A stretch of DNA of 64,000 nt from Agrypnia vestita (GCA_016648135.1 JADDOH010023125.1:1-64000); one strand, 5' to 3'. Positions 44,018-54,815 are shown, numbered from the stretch's first letter. Notes: generated by a model from the sequence alone, not told the origin. Numbers and translations are program-made.

Positions 44018-44317
44018 CAACCAGCCCGAGAGCACAAAATCCAGCAGCAACCAGCCCGTCAGCACAAAATCCAACAGCATTTAGCCTGGAAGCATCCAGT
44101 CCGACAGCGTCCAATCAAACAGCATCCAGTGCGACAGCATTCAGTGAAACAGCTTCCGATCCGTCACCGTCCAATCCGAATGCATTCGGTCCAACACCAT
44201 CAGACACCATCAAATACCTCATTCATCGATCAGCATTATAAAGTGCCAAAAATTCTTTTCAACTTTCGCCATTTACATGAATGTAACGAAAATGTCAACC
44301 CAAACCAGGAGGAATAA
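44018..44317 (+). CDS. Candidate exon, Gln/His/Arg pentapeptide repeats
   Basis: An acceptor AG at 44016-44017 opens a phase-0 block of 100 codons. The first two thirds is a diverged 15-bp tandem repeat (CAGCATCCAGTCCGA) reading QHPVR-type pentapeptides; the last third, SFIDQHYKVPKILFNFRHL then ECNENVNPNQEE, is not repetitive and ends in TAA. A second frame through the repeat is also open and reads Ala/Ser/Thr/Pro-rich, mucin-like, so the true frame is uncertain. It lies just upstream of the best supported exon pair (44385, 44930). Confidence 0.35.
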   Translation, partial: QPAREHKIQQQPARQHKIQQHLAWKHPVRQRPIKQHPVRQHSVKQLPIRHRPIRMHSVQHHQTPSNTSFIDQHYKVPKILFNFRHLHECNENVNPNQEE

Positions 44318-44384
44318 AATCCTATAAAATAAATAGAATTTAATCATATAAAATTTTTTTTTTTTTTGGAGAAGTGATGTACAG

Positions 44385-44489
44385 CAGTCAAACAAAGCAA
44401 GCATGCCTGAACCAACTTATATCATAATGGATCCACAACTGATTGACCCAGAGCAGGTTAAACCATGGTTTTGGGGACATGATTATCCA
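44385..44489 (+). CDS. Candidate exon, joins in frame to 44930-45109
   Basis: After a T15 tract and acceptor (GTGATGTACAG, ending 44384), a phase-0 block reads QSNKASMPEPTYIIMDPQL then IDPEQVKPWFWGHDYP. CCA is followed by GTAAAT, an acceptable donor, in phase 0. If unspliced, the frame stops two codons later with an overlapping AATAAAG (44497-44503), so a short transcript could also end here. The Pro/Trp/Asp-containing reading does not look like chance AT-rich DNA. Function unknown. Confidence 0.45.
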
Positions 44490-44574
44490 GTAAATTAATA
44501 AAGTTGAGAATGAAGGCATAAATTATAAATACAATATGTAATTTTTTTTGATGAGGTTTGACATTATTTATTTA

Positions 44575-44752
44575 TTTAACTTTTAACGCTCAAAAAGCCA
44601 CGATTTGAAGCGAATCACATCACAAAAATATCCAAGTAAATCACATACATATGTATATAGATATTTATTGAGACCTCACCGAAAATCGAACCTCGAATCT
44701 TCGGTGTGAGAAGCCATTGTCAAGTCCACTTATTAGAGCAGCTCTGTTAAAC
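44575..44752 (-). mobile_element. tRNA-derived SINE, family 2
   Basis: On the minus strand TGGCTTCTCACACCGAAGATT is followed by GGTTCGATTTT, a near-perfect Pol III B-box, then TCGGTGAGGTC and an AT-rich tail with TTTTGTGATGTGATTCGCTT. The same order is found at 59090-59270 and 63205-63345. Confidence 0.65.
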
Positions 44753-44929
44753 AACTAACAAATTTATGTAAACCATATTGATTTATTTAAATGTTTATCG
44801 GTTTCCATACCACAATATCTATCTCCATCATGACCGACAAACCATACCTTCGAAAACAAGTAATTTGTACAAAAAAATTTAATTTTTTAAATTTTAAAAT
44901 AGTTTAAATAAATTAAATAAATTCCTTAG

Positions 44930-45109
44930 AAAGATACTTACATAGCAGAAATTGATCAAAAATCACTAAGACTTGCTGCAAGACTTTATCAAGTAGGTCT
45001 TGTAAACGAGCTAGTGAACCGCACAAGTATTGATATATTCAATTTGAGTTCAAATACTATCAAGAATGTATTTGAACTCATGGGATGTTTGGGAGAGTGT
45101 TGCTTTTAA
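44930..45109 (+). CDS. Candidate terminal exon of unknown gene
   Basis: Acceptor CCTTAG (ending 44929) opens a phase-0 block of 59 codons and a stop: KDTYIAEIDQKSLRLAAR, LYQVGLVNELVNRTSIDIF, NLSSNTIKNVFELMGCLG, ECCF. The pattern predicts amphipathic helices, one possible N-glycosylation site each at NRTS and NLSS, and a Cys-rich end (CLGECC). The phase matches the donor at 44489. AATAAA follows about 200 bp after the stop (45313-45318). This is the most gene-like unassigned block in the window. No family is recognised; glycosylation sites would fit a secreted protein. Confidence 0.5.
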   Translation, partial: KDTYIAEIDQKSLRLAARLYQVGLVNELVNRTSIDIFNLSSNTIKNVFELMGCLGECCF

Positions 45110-46019
45110 AGTTATTTGTAATTATTTTTAAGTGCTCACTATTTTTTTGTTTCGTTTCTCATTTTTTTTTATTGTTTATTTTCCTGCCTCATTGTTGGTT
45201 AGCTTAGCGTTATAGGATTTGAAATTATTTTGTTACAGGAGTCATTCGTAATTGAGTTCCAGTTAAAATTATTCACGATTTTGTTAATGTGAACTTATGA
45301 ATACTCCAAATTAATAAATAAACAAATAACATCACAGTGACTCAATTATTTAGCGTCGGTTTATATTACACAAATTACGAAATAAAAATTTTAATATTGT
45401 AATTAAAAATCTGAGGATGATTTATATGGTCAATATGGCGGAATTGGAGAGAAGTCTTTCAGTGTAAGAAAATTCGACTATTTTTTGATACATAGATTTT
45501 TTTCGGTGATTGATCTAATTCGTATTAATTAACTAGACTAAGAAAATCGACTTCATAAATAAAAATTGATTTTATAATTCAACGAATGCATTGTTTCGAC
45601 AATCTGCTAAATGTATGCAAAAAATTTACTTACCCACTAATATAAAAATTTATTACTATTAAAACATATAGCGGTCTAAGCCCATGAGACGCAATAAAAA
45701 TATAAATTGCTTAATACCAATTACAAAATCGACATTTGGCAAAGATCCATTAAATATAAATCTACTAAATTGTATAACAGACTGCTGAAAGAAACAAAAG
45801 ATGTATTGATAAAATATTAGGCATCGGAAAAATAAAAAAGAAACTAACAACGAATATTACTAATTAAAAAAAAAATTATGCAAACAATAATGTTGTGTAC
45901 CAGGCCCACATCTACACAGGATTATCCTAGTAAGGGGGCATTATTATCACGGAGAAAGTAAGCAATATTCTTTTTAATATACACGACATTCTTTAAAAAT
46001 ATAGAGGCATCACTACCAG
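45110..46019. other. 3' flank of candidate gene, then AT-rich DNA
   Basis: The AATAAATAAA at 45313 is the only signal. The remaining sequence has no sustained frame. Confidence 0.4.
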
Positions 46020-46297
46020 CTGCACAATCTATGTATACTGTTGCCATTAAAAGGACTACAGATGTCACAAGCATAGTCCAATTAAATATACTTAAGGTTC
46101 CCAGAATTGAAACATTTATACAACTTTCAAAAATTTGATAATATATGGATGGAATTGGTGAACGTTACGTTGTGTAGATGATCACTTAAGCCAGCTCATA
46201 CAGGTTGTAAGCCCTGGGTCATCGTATAAAAGACTTCCATACACGTTTCACATATAAATTAGCTTCGTCTCTGTGAGACTTCTATAATTCATCTTAA
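46020..46297 (-). mobile_element. MITE (ACAGAGACGAAGCTAT family), 3' two-thirds
   Basis: The right end (GATCACTTAAGCCAGCTCAT, AAAAGACTTCCATACACGTT, AGCTTCGTCTCTGTGAGACT, TTCATC, then TTAA at 46294) is the complement of the family's left end. The other end is missing. Confidence 0.7.
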
Positions 46298-46429
46298 TTA
46301 AATAACAATCCCGCAGTGGACAAATCAAGTAATTGTGTTCTCAGAACATACATATAAAAATATTATTCAAATAAATAAATAAATATAAAATACAAAATAA
46401 GGCATTTTGCACAACCTCGATGACTTTTC

Positions 46430-46860
46430 GAAAAATTGCCGTGTCCATCCCGCCACGCGAGGTTTTCCTTTTTCCCCGCGGCACGGAGCTCGGTGGTCTG
46501 GGTTTTCGCCAGTGTAAACGATGCATCCGAGTGAATGAAATAAATCGTTCGCTACAATAAAAATATAATAAAAAGGTTATTTCATTCAGTTTTAGTATGG
46601 TATGAGGTTTTTTCCGATGATGTGGAACAGAGGTTCCCAAAGCGTGGCCCGGGGCCGCGGTGCGTGCCGGAATTCCAGTGGCCCCACCGAGATCCCAGTG
46701 TACCCGCGGGTCACAATGTATGGCGTCATGCGCGCCAGGCGAGGACAACAATTTAGTTTTACAGACAGTCCGTGCGAGGGATTTTTTAATTTTTATTTTT
46801 CTTGTTGGGGGTTCAAAAATATTACTTTCTGCAAGACGTAACTGTTCTTGTATATTAAAT
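46430..46860. repeat. GC-rich repeat remnants including a hAT-like end
   Basis: CAGAGGTTCCCAAAGCGTGG at 46626 has the CAG-x-GGTTCCCAAA form of hAT terminal repeats, followed by GC-rich DNA to 46745. The opposite end was not found. A separate GC-rich patch at 46437-46510 (CCACGCGAGGTTTTCCTTTT) has a minus-strand frame without a domain. Confidence 0.4.
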
Positions 46861-46886
46861 TAGACGCAATAAATCTTTTGGTTTGA

Positions 46887-47470
46887 TTAAGATAAATTAT
46901 AGAAGTCTCACAGAGACGAAGCTATGAATACTTATTTATTTATTTTATGAAAAGTTAACAGCAAATCTTATATTAATATACAAGAGATGAAAATAGTAAA
47001 GTATGCCAATTATAAAGTTTCCACTTAAAATTAATTATTAAAGATATTAGCAAACTGTGACATGATGACAATTTATAGTTTCATTATACAAAGTGGGAAG
47101 GGCGGAGTGAGATGTAGAATTAGGATAAAGCAAAGAAGTATAAGGGAATATAGATTAAGTCAACCAATTAGGGTGTGGTTGTGAAGTTAATTTTCGTTTA
47201 ATGGCCAGAATTGTCGAGTTAAATGTCTGTGTGGTTGTGATTTACGTTAAATGAGTTTGTGGATCTATAGATGAATGAGTTTTGTTTAGAGTGGGTCTTT
47301 CAAAGAGGGAGATGAAAAGTAGGTGACTGTCTGCTGTTACGATTTGTGATATGGATCGATTGACGTATGGGAAACGTGTGTGGAGGTCTTTTTAAACGAT
47401 GGTCCAGGGCTTACAACATGTATTACCTGGTTTACGTGATCACTCTAAACCAGGCACATGCAGTAAGAAC
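46887..47470 (+). mobile_element. MITE (ACAGAGACGAAGCTAT family) split by an insert
   Basis: TTAAGATAAATTATAGAAGT...GACGAAGCTAT (46887-46926) resumes at 47367 with TATGGGAAACGTGTGTGGAG, TCCAGGGCTTACAACATGTA and GTGATCACTCTAAACCA. About 440 bp of unrelated sequence lies between. No clear ends or target duplication define the insert. Confidence 0.6.
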
Positions 47471-47849
47471 ATTGAAGGGTGACTTTTATTTAAAAATATA
47501 TTTGGGAAAAAATCGAAATTAAATATTTATCTAGAGAATATGATGTAATATTAAAATATGAATTATGTGTTAATTATTGTGTTAAATATTACGAAATATA
47601 TCTATGTTTTATTTCCATTTCATTTCAAAATATATGCTTAGGAAAAAGTCATGCTTCTTTTACTCACTGCACACCCCTGCTCTACACAATGCAATATTCT
47701 CCAATTCCATCGTAAAAATTCACATTCACACTTCGTATTTTTGACAGTTATATGTATTTTCCAAATAGGAATCATCCGTATATTTTAAAGGATTATACTA
47801 GTGACATCTGTTGTCTCTTCTCATGAAACAGTATACATATATTTCGCAG

Positions 47850-47990
47850 CTGGTAATGATGCAGAACCGTTTTTTGAGTGAAAGCTCCCATATCAGTCCT
47901 ACTCTTACGTCGCCAGGTAGACATTTTTTACTGTGAAGGCCATCTCCGTGCCGTAAATGGCGACCCGGCAAGGAGAGACTCATCTAATCC
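47850..47990. repeat. CCCATATCGGTCCTAC repeat family, copy 2
   Basis: AAAGCTCCCATATCAGTCCT, ACGTCGCCAGGTAGACATTT match copy 3 at 50035. Downstream GTAAATGGCGACCCGGCAAG is GC-rich and unassigned. Confidence 0.5.
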
Positions 47991-48129
47991 ATTCATTTCG
48001 GAAGATATTTTATATAGTCAGTTCATATTGTATCGTTAACAGCACTCTAACGACCCCAAACGTAGACAGAACCAATACCCCTCCACCTATTGCATACAAT
48101 TTACGACCGCGTAAGAAATCATCAGCACA

Positions 48130-48215
48130 TGCTTGACCTCCGGAGTGAAAGTACGCACTTCTGAAGACGCTGTGTATGACTTCAGCGAAACGTCGAGAAT
48201 CGTATCACAACACAT
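48130..48215. repeat. Possible Penelope-like terminal remnant
   Basis: CTTCTGAAGACGCTGTGTAT...CAGCGAAACGTCGAGAA has the ACGAAG/CGAAAC hairpin style of Penelope-like termini. It is too short to be certain. Confidence 0.25.
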
Positions 48216-48659
48216 CCGTATGGTTCGTATAAAATATTCATTTATTTCAATACCTAAATACGTCTTGTTTACTAGTGGCTTTAATTACGCCAGATTAAAT
48301 ACTCTAAACGCAGTAGATATAAATAAATTTGTCTTAGACATACGCGAGAGGGATATGATATATATAGGAGAGGGATATATATAGGAGACTCAATCCCTAT
48401 GTTTAAGGACACAATTATTAAGATGTCTACTCACTCATTTTATACTCTGGTGCTTACTTCTGTAGTATTGCTTTTAAATTATTTTTTTCTTGCACTCCTA
48501 TTCTACTGCTTGCATACTTAATATACATTAATGCATAATATATGGTATATTTGTGTGTTATGTATATCGTTAACTTTGCCTGTCTCAATACAGATGAGAC
48601 AGGCATGGTCCAACCAAAATCTATACAATGTTTTGATATATAAATAAATAAATAAAATA

Positions 48660-49000
48660 TGTTATCTCCAATTCTCCCCCCTTACCAATTGTTGGTGACT
48701 CCGCAGAGCGCCGCAACCACGACTTGACCATTACGTTATTACCACAGCGGCGATGGCAGACTGTATTGTAAAAAAGCTAATCGAAATATTCGGTAGCCGC
48801 GGAGGAGATTGGGCATGCACCAGTGGGTCTGTGTGAGAACTGGACCCCCTCCCCTGCCTCGCTGGGCCGAACCGCGGCGTGACACAACGCATTCTTCCGC
48901 ACTCCGCCGCTGAACGAATCGAGCAGAATCCTCGCCTCGGCTGCATCGGCGCTGGTCGCCTCCAGGCCGAACATTTACCAAATAATGTGCCATCCATTCG
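48660..49000. other. GC-rich patch with overlapping minus-strand frames
   Basis: Three overlapping minus-strand frames pass through CpG-rich sequence (48777-48974). None has a recognisable domain and their extension to 49218 is AT-rich. It adjoins the SINE copy at 49190, so a repeat origin is likely. Confidence 0.3.
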
Positions 49001-49189
49001 ACGTGTTTTTGTGACTGATAAATAGTCTTTATGCCGAAATAAGTCAGGAGAGAATGTAAGACCATCTCGAACCATAGAAAAACTGTCAAAGTTTTGTTTA
49101 CTATTTGGACATAAACCGCCTTTATTAAAAAACAACAAAAAAATGTGTTAAATACCAATACTTCTGTGATAGCGACGAAAGTAATGCTT

Positions 49190-49380
49190 TTATTTTTTTT
49201 TAATAGAGATGCAAACATGGAATACGTGTCGCACCAATATTCTTACTATTCTCAAACTAAGGCAGAAGCTTGTGCAATGAAAATAGGACTAACTTGCTGG
49301 TGTCCTGGAATGGAGCTCAAACCACCGACTACCAGATCACTAGGCGAGCGTCATGACCACTCTACTCTACTCTAATTCAA
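49190..49380 (-). mobile_element. tRNA-derived SINE, family 1, best copy
   Basis: On the minus strand AGAGTGGTCATGACGCTCGC resembles an A-box region and, about 35 bp on, GGTGGTTTGAGCTCC is a degenerate B-box. The body (AAGTTAGTCCTATTTTCATT, AGAATAGTAAGAATATTGGT, GACACGTATTCCATG) is shared with 21895-22055 and 52030-52150. Confidence 0.6.
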
Positions 49381-50030
49381 CATTTCAACTCTGTGTATAT
49401 GAAACATATTGATTTCTAACAACTTTTAAAATAGTTTCTACTTATTTAATATAATTTTCATCAAACACTTATATTTCATCTAAAATTCCAAATCGCAATT
49501 ATTCATTTGCGTTATGATAGAAATCTGGTTGATATTCGTGTCGTTTTAACATCAAATAAGCGGGTATTTTTTTCTAACACCCAGACTTCGTGGACGTCCT
49601 CTAATACAGTCCATGTAAGCGTTACAACTTATTGATATACCAATCTTGATGTAAAAATGAAAAGGGTTTTCGCAAAATCGTCTATTTAGTATACAACTAC
49701 AGGATACAGTTTCTGATTCCTGACATGGATTTTTAATGAATAGTGCTTATGCATCCCTTATTCTCCATATTCCCCTCACTCAACATGTCACATCAATTGG
49801 ACCATGTAGGTCTACCTGCACTACCATAAATATTGAGTTGGGATAGCAATCACCAAAATAGCAATACTGTTATTTTCAGAATAGGTTGCATGACCCAAAA
49901 ATATGTCTACAATGACGTAATTTTACATGTTTGAAATTCAGCTTCACATTAATTAGTAGTCTATTTTATGCTGGCGGCATATAAATCATCAAAATACATA
50001 ATTGTCTTATACAGTGAATGGTACCCACCG
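49381..50030. other. No gene seen
   Basis: AT-rich, no sustained frame or repeat recognised. Confidence 0.45.
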
Positions 50031-50034
50031 CTTA

Positions 50035-50215
50035 CCCAGGACCGTTCTAAGAGCAAAAGCTTCCATATCGGTCCTACTAGTCGTCTCCAGGTTGACATTT
50101 TTTTTCAACTAACAAGCAGGACCGTGCTGCTCCGCACCGGTCGTATAACCGTTGCGAAGTGGCACGGCCGCTCGAACAAAACCATTCACTGTCCCCGCCT
50201 CAAGATAAGTCTTTA
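50035..50215. repeat. CCCATATCGGTCCTAC repeat family, copy 3
   Basis: AGCTTCCATATCGGTCCTAC and GTCTCCAGGTTGACATTTTT match copy 2. It continues into GC-rich GACCGTGCTGCTCCGCACCG, not seen in the other copies. Confidence 0.5.
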
Positions 50216-50239
50216 TTAAAAATAAAACAAAATACATAA

Positions 50240-50835
50240 TTATATGCAAGGAAAATAACATAAAAAGTAAAAGCTACACCAAAATAACAAAATAATAGAA
50301 AATAAAAGACGAGATCCCACGGCGGCGGCAGTGGAAAGCTTCAAGTCGAAGACAGGACAAAAAAAAATAAAGAAGAACAATCCGCTCCCATCAAGGGGAA
50401 AAAGAAAGACAAAACAAAAACGTGACACCCGGCAAGGGAAGTCAGGACCGGCAGATATACATCCGATTCAAGAGCAATACACCAGAGATTAAAAATAACT
50501 CAACCCAGAAACATCAGACTTGGTATCGATCAGCTCTACAAGAGCAAGCTCTTTACTCAGGTCCCCGCAGGATTTCCCACCGGGACACCCACACCTTAAC
50601 AAACTCACGGAAGCATCCGAAGTTCCTTGCATTCCTTACCAGGTCCTCGTTAGAGGGACGGAGGCCAGGTACATTAATACTATGCCCAGTTATACCCTCA
50701 ATCAAGTCCTCTCTCGCGTCGTTCATTATCTTGCATACCCAGAGGATATGTTCCGACGTCTGGGCCACACGGCCGCAGGTACACCACGGATCTGCGGAGA
50801 GAATTGTCTTATACAAAGTTTTAGACAAGAAATGA
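50240..50835 (-). pseudogene. LINE ORF2 C-terminus (R1/I-type zinc knuckle)
   Basis: The minus-strand frame 50828-50553 contains DPWCTCGRVAQTSEHILWVC, a C-x-C...H...C arrangement found at the C-terminus of R1-, I- and jockey-type LINE polyproteins after the reverse transcriptase, followed by an acidic helix (NDAREDLIEGI) and a Trp-containing end (VWVSRWEI). Lower-coordinate sequence (50240-50540) is GC-balanced and probably the rest of the ORF end or its 3' UTR. RT and endonuclease domains are not present, so this is a 5'-truncated copy. Confidence 0.65.
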
Positions 50836-50839
50836 TTTT

Positions 50840-52030
50840 CTTATAAAATATGAGAATGACACGGAGTTTTTCTTAATTAATATGTATAAATATTTCGGCC
50901 GCGGGTTGCGCCTGCGAGCACAGCGCCATCTAACATCTAACGTCAATGACGGACATTGTTAAAGAGAGAATTCTATATTTAGATTAAAAATGTCGGGGAA
51001 TACTTACATAAAAAATCTACTGGAGATGACCTCTTTCCTGAGGGTCAAGTAAAATAAATAACTGCAAAAGATTCATTTAATTTTTCGGCCAGATTATATG
51101 CCTTTACTTCTCCTGCACAGCCAAAAAATATTTCAAAAATATTTCCTAAAAATTGTTTATTCTAAATGTTATTTGATAATTATCTAGAAAAAAAACAACG
51201 TAAAATAATAATGACACTTAATAGATCGATTTTCAACAGCAAAAATAAACACCACGATATTATTGGACGATTTTACGATTGGCTGTGGTTTACGATCCAA
51301 TGCAACCAGTTTTCCACAGGTAAATATCGCAAGCGGTAAGTAAAAAAATCACTTGTACTTAAAAAACAGTAGCGATATGGCACAACTCTGACTATTTGTC
51401 TGAGACTAGATAGATTCAAACTACCTATACAATAAATGAAATAGATCGATAAAATCCATTTCTTTTATTTACTCATTAAATCTTTATTCATATTTTTGCA
51501 CGTGCGTCATTTGAGAAGTTCGTGACGTATTTTTTGTATAAACTTTTATTTCTTAATATAGCCTTGAATTTCAAAACAATTTTTAATTTTACTGTTACTT
51601 TTGCCCTTAGTGTTATTATTTCATCCTTGAATTGCGCTTCCTTAAACTCTTCAAAACAGGCGTTTTCCACTGCCCCAGTTCATTATTGAAGGAAAACCAT
51701 TTACCATGGACCAAGTTTTTGAGTTTTGGTAACAGATAAGAGTAAGACAAAGCTAAAATTAGGTGAATAAGGCAGATAAAGCAAATTGTTCTTAAATTCG
51801 TTTTTAAAAAAGTTCTTAAATGTTCGATTATGAAATGACAATTATGCAGAGACCTGCATTACGCCGATGAAAACATTTTTTTTGATAAATCCAGAAAATG
51901 TTCAATTTTAGTTCAATTGATTAAGTCAATATGCAATGCGCTGTATATAATTTGGCCCTTTGGAACATCAATCAACTTACTGATGAATATCGCATTCGTA
52001 TCCGAAAAATGAAAATTTCCCAAAAAAAAT
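50840..52030. other. No gene seen
   Basis: A short patch GGCCGCGGGTTGCGCCTGCG (50898) and GCGCCATCTAACATCTAACG (50922) looks repeat-derived. The rest is AT-rich; the Lys-rich minus frame at 51488-51670 is not supported. Confidence 0.4.
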
Positions 52031-52150
52031 AGACTTGGCGATGGATGGAAACACGGGATACGTGTCGGATTATTCTTACTATTTTCAAATGAAGCTAAAC
52101 GCTAAATGCCATGAAAATAGGACTAACTCAAATTAGTGGTAAGAAGGGGA
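52030..52150 (-). mobile_element. tRNA-derived SINE, family 1, partial
   Basis: GATGGAAACACGGGATACGT, TTATTCTTACTATTTTCAAA and CATGAAAATAGGACTAACTC align in order with the copy at 49190-49380; the tRNA head is missing. Confidence 0.55.
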
Positions 52151-52775
52151 ATTATAGATGAATTAAATTAGTGGTATTCTTCTCAAAATTATTCTAATGG
52201 TCTTGAAAAATCTGTTTTCGTAAATTTTAGTACAGTTTACTACAAGATAGTTAATGTAGTACATGGTACATGCTGTATATTATTTGACTTTTTAGAAGAT
52301 CAGTCAAATCACTGAGCAGGATAGCATTTATAGCCATAACCTTTCCAGCAAAAAATGGATTCTGCATCTTTAAACAGAATAGCTGTGTTTCCAATGTTTT
52401 AATTGATAAATTATTTCTGATTACGCTTGACACCACATATTTTTATAATGTTTTATTACCGTTACAAAAGTTTTACGAAAAATGACTTTTAAAAATACTT
52501 AACCCTTTCATTACGCACCCCATAAACACGACATCTAAAAAAAGCTCCGCATTGCTACCTGTTGTGGAAGGCTGATGATCGCACCGAATATGAAGGGGAA
52601 TATAATGTGGGAGCACCGGCACAGGTAGATCAGCTCCGTGATTTCAGCATAACATCACCGAGTACTTCATAAATCCAGTTTACTTATTTAACTTGGATGA
52701 TACAATTGTATTAAAAATACATAATTTGTATATTATTACATAGCCGTCTCGAGATGGTAGTCTTTTATATAATCA
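52151..52775. other. No gene seen
   Basis: AT-rich apart from a mixed patch at 52500-52680 (CTCCGCATTGCTACCTGTTG) without a frame or known repeat. Confidence 0.4.
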
Positions 52776-53281
52776 CAAGCTGTCCCCGCGCGGCTTCGCA
52801 CGCGTAGATTTTTAGTACACTGTTTGGATCGTCATAGAACTTTCGCGAACCTTCTAGAACATTCTCCTTCCAGAACTTTCAAGAAATTTATCGAATGTAC
52901 AGGAACCTTCTAGACACACCGACACCTTCCGCCACTCGGTTTAGAACCTTATGAACTTTCGTGAATTTTCTAGAACCTTCTCCTTCCAGAACTTTCTAGA
53001 ACAGGTTTTTCCGGAACCTTTTAGACTCACCGACACAGTCGGCGCGCCTATTTTAAAACAATCGAAGCATTTGCGGTCTTCCCATAACAAAACAATGTGC
53101 TAGAAAGCACATTTTCGTCACCCACTCCCACCCACGCAAAGCCATCCCCATCAAACTCGCATATTTTCGATGTGACACCAAGGGCTATCCACCACCATAA
53201 CCACCGGTGGGTGGTTGCGGCTGGTTGTGGAGAAAACTTGGCGGGTAGGGAAACACGTTTTTTTTAAAATATGTATAATGA
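52776..53281 (-). mobile_element. Non-autonomous Helitron, copy 3 (no Transib insert)
   Basis: Same structure as copy 2 on the minus strand: 5' TC with AAACGTGTTTCCC-like start near 53260-53281, a shared GC-rich leader, an HSE array, and a CGCG-type hairpin before the 3' end. The terminal CTAG has become CAAG (52776-52779). It retains the uninterrupted TAGTACACTGTTTGGATCG, which is the empty site for the Transib-like insertion in copy 2. Confidence 0.75.
52847..52864. promoter_or_regulatory. Perfect four-pentamer heat shock element
   Basis: GAACCTTCTAGAACATTC contains four inverted GAA/TTC pentamers without a break. More sites follow at 52868-52885, 52912-52920 and 52964-53020. This is the strongest HSE in the window. 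Confidence 0.65.
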
Positions 53282-53304
53282 TATTGATTATATTACTTTA
53301 AATA

Positions 53305-54591
53305 TTAGGTCCTTACATATGAAATTGAGGTTTTGCCGTACTGGCAAATTTGATCTCAAATATCTTCTCTTTGGCTAGGAATTCCAAATCCAAATTTATA
53401 CAGCTATTTACTCATGTATTTGTGTTTTGAAAATTATAATTCATTTGTTTTTTCCTCAATTGTTTTTTTCTTTGCGTCACTCAGTTTACAAAATGAAAAA
53501 CTTGAAATATCGCGTTATTTACGAGTACGAGTTCCACCGTGGCACCAGTGCTGCAGAAACGGCTCGAAGGATTAATGATGTGTATGGCGACGGTGCCGCA
53601 AAAGAAAACACAGTGCGTTTTTGGTTCCAACGTTTTCGTTCTGGAAATTTCGACCTGCAGAACAAGCCCCGTGGACGGCCGGAGACCAAAGTTGATAATG
53701 AAGAATTGAAGGCTATTGTGGAAGCGGATCCATCGCAAACCACATCCGAGTTAGCTGCAGGCTGCGGTGTTAGTGATAAAACTGTTTTAATCCACTTGAA
53801 GCAAATTGGTAAGGTGAAAAAGCTTGAAAGGTGGGTACCTCACGAATTGAGTGAAGCAAATCAACAAACGCGCGTTGACTGCTGCGTTGCATTACTCAAC
53901 CGGCACAATAATGAAGGGATTTTAAATCGAATCATTACCTGTGATGAAAAGTGGATCCTGTACGATAATCGGAAGCGCTCATCGCAATGGCTGAACCCTG
54001 CCGAACCAGCCAAACCATGCCCCAAGCGAAAATTGACTCCAAAAAAGTTACTTGTGAGCGTTTGGTGGACTAGTGCTGGTGTCGTTCACTATAGCTTTCT
54101 TAAATCTGGCCAGACGATTACGGCAGATGTCTATTGTCAGCAACTGCAAACCATGATGGAAAAGCTAGCTGCTAAACAACCGAGGCTGGTTAATCGCTCT
54201 AGGCCACTGCTGCTTCATGATAACGCTAGACCACACACTGCACAACAGACGGCTACCAAATTAGAGGAGCTTCAATTGGAATGTCTAAGACATCCCCGTA
54301 CTCTCCGGACCTTGCCCCAACAGATTACCATTTTTTTTTCGAAATTTGGATAACTTCTTGCAAAGGAAAAAATTCAACTCCGATGGGGCAGTCCAAACCG
54401 CCTTCAAAGATTTTATTGATTCCCGTCCGAATGGTTTTTTTAGTAAAGGGATCGATGAAATACCTATGAGATGGCAAAAGTGCATAGATAGCAATGGTAC
54501 ATCCTTTGATTAAATAAATATATTATAATAAAAAAAAATCGGCTTTATGTTCCTCCCATACTAAACGTCAATTTCATATGTAAGGACCTAA
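53305..54591 (+). mobile_element. Mariner element, cecropia-type, 1,287 bp
   Basis: Terminal repeats TTAGGTCCTTACATATGAAA (53305) and its complement (ending 54591) are near perfect and are flanked by TA at 53303-53304 and 54592-54593. The length is the standard for mariners of the cecropia group, which includes the source of human SETMAR. The element is complete at both ends, and only the transposase is damaged. It lies about 20 bp from the 5' end of Helitron copy 3. Confidence 0.95.
53493..54513 (+). pseudogene. Mariner transposase, two frameshifts
   Basis: From the ATG at 53493, not the in-frame one at 53427, which starts in T-rich leader, the frame is open to 54353. It holds both helix-turn-helix parts (YEYEFHRGTSAAETARRIND; VSDKTVLIHLKQIGKVKKL), the WVPHEL linker, the first catalytic Asp (TCDEKWILYDNR) and the second (LLHDNARPHTA). 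One missing C near 54295 shifts the frame exactly before YSPDLAPTDYHFF, which carries the third Asp. A T9 run at 54331-54339 shifts it again, and the C-terminus (SRPNGFFSKGIDEIPMRWQKC) is open in the third frame to TAA at 54511. No other lesions are obvious, so the copy is young or recently inactivated. Confidence 0.95.
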
Positions 54592-54815
54592 TACTTGTAT
54601 TGAGAATCCCACCACTATGGTTAGTGATATCCCGAAAAATGTATTTGTATAAATGTTGTAAATAATAATAGAATATGTATTTGTTTCTTAATATTAACAT
54701 TTTAAAATAAAAAATATTTTTCATAGAGAATAGAAGTCACCATTTAATAAATATGATTCAATTGTCACAAGCTAAACATCTCAGCTGAGGAAGGTAAATT
54801 AAAAATTTTAAAAAA

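Noticed and set aside
53427..53492. Extended N-terminus of the mariner transposase
   Set aside because: The 22 extra codons are T-rich hydrophobic sequence; the ATG at 53493 gives the usual start just before the first helix-turn-helix.
53481..53743. Minus-strand open frames of 74-85 residues
   Set aside because: They are antisense shadows of the mariner transposase.
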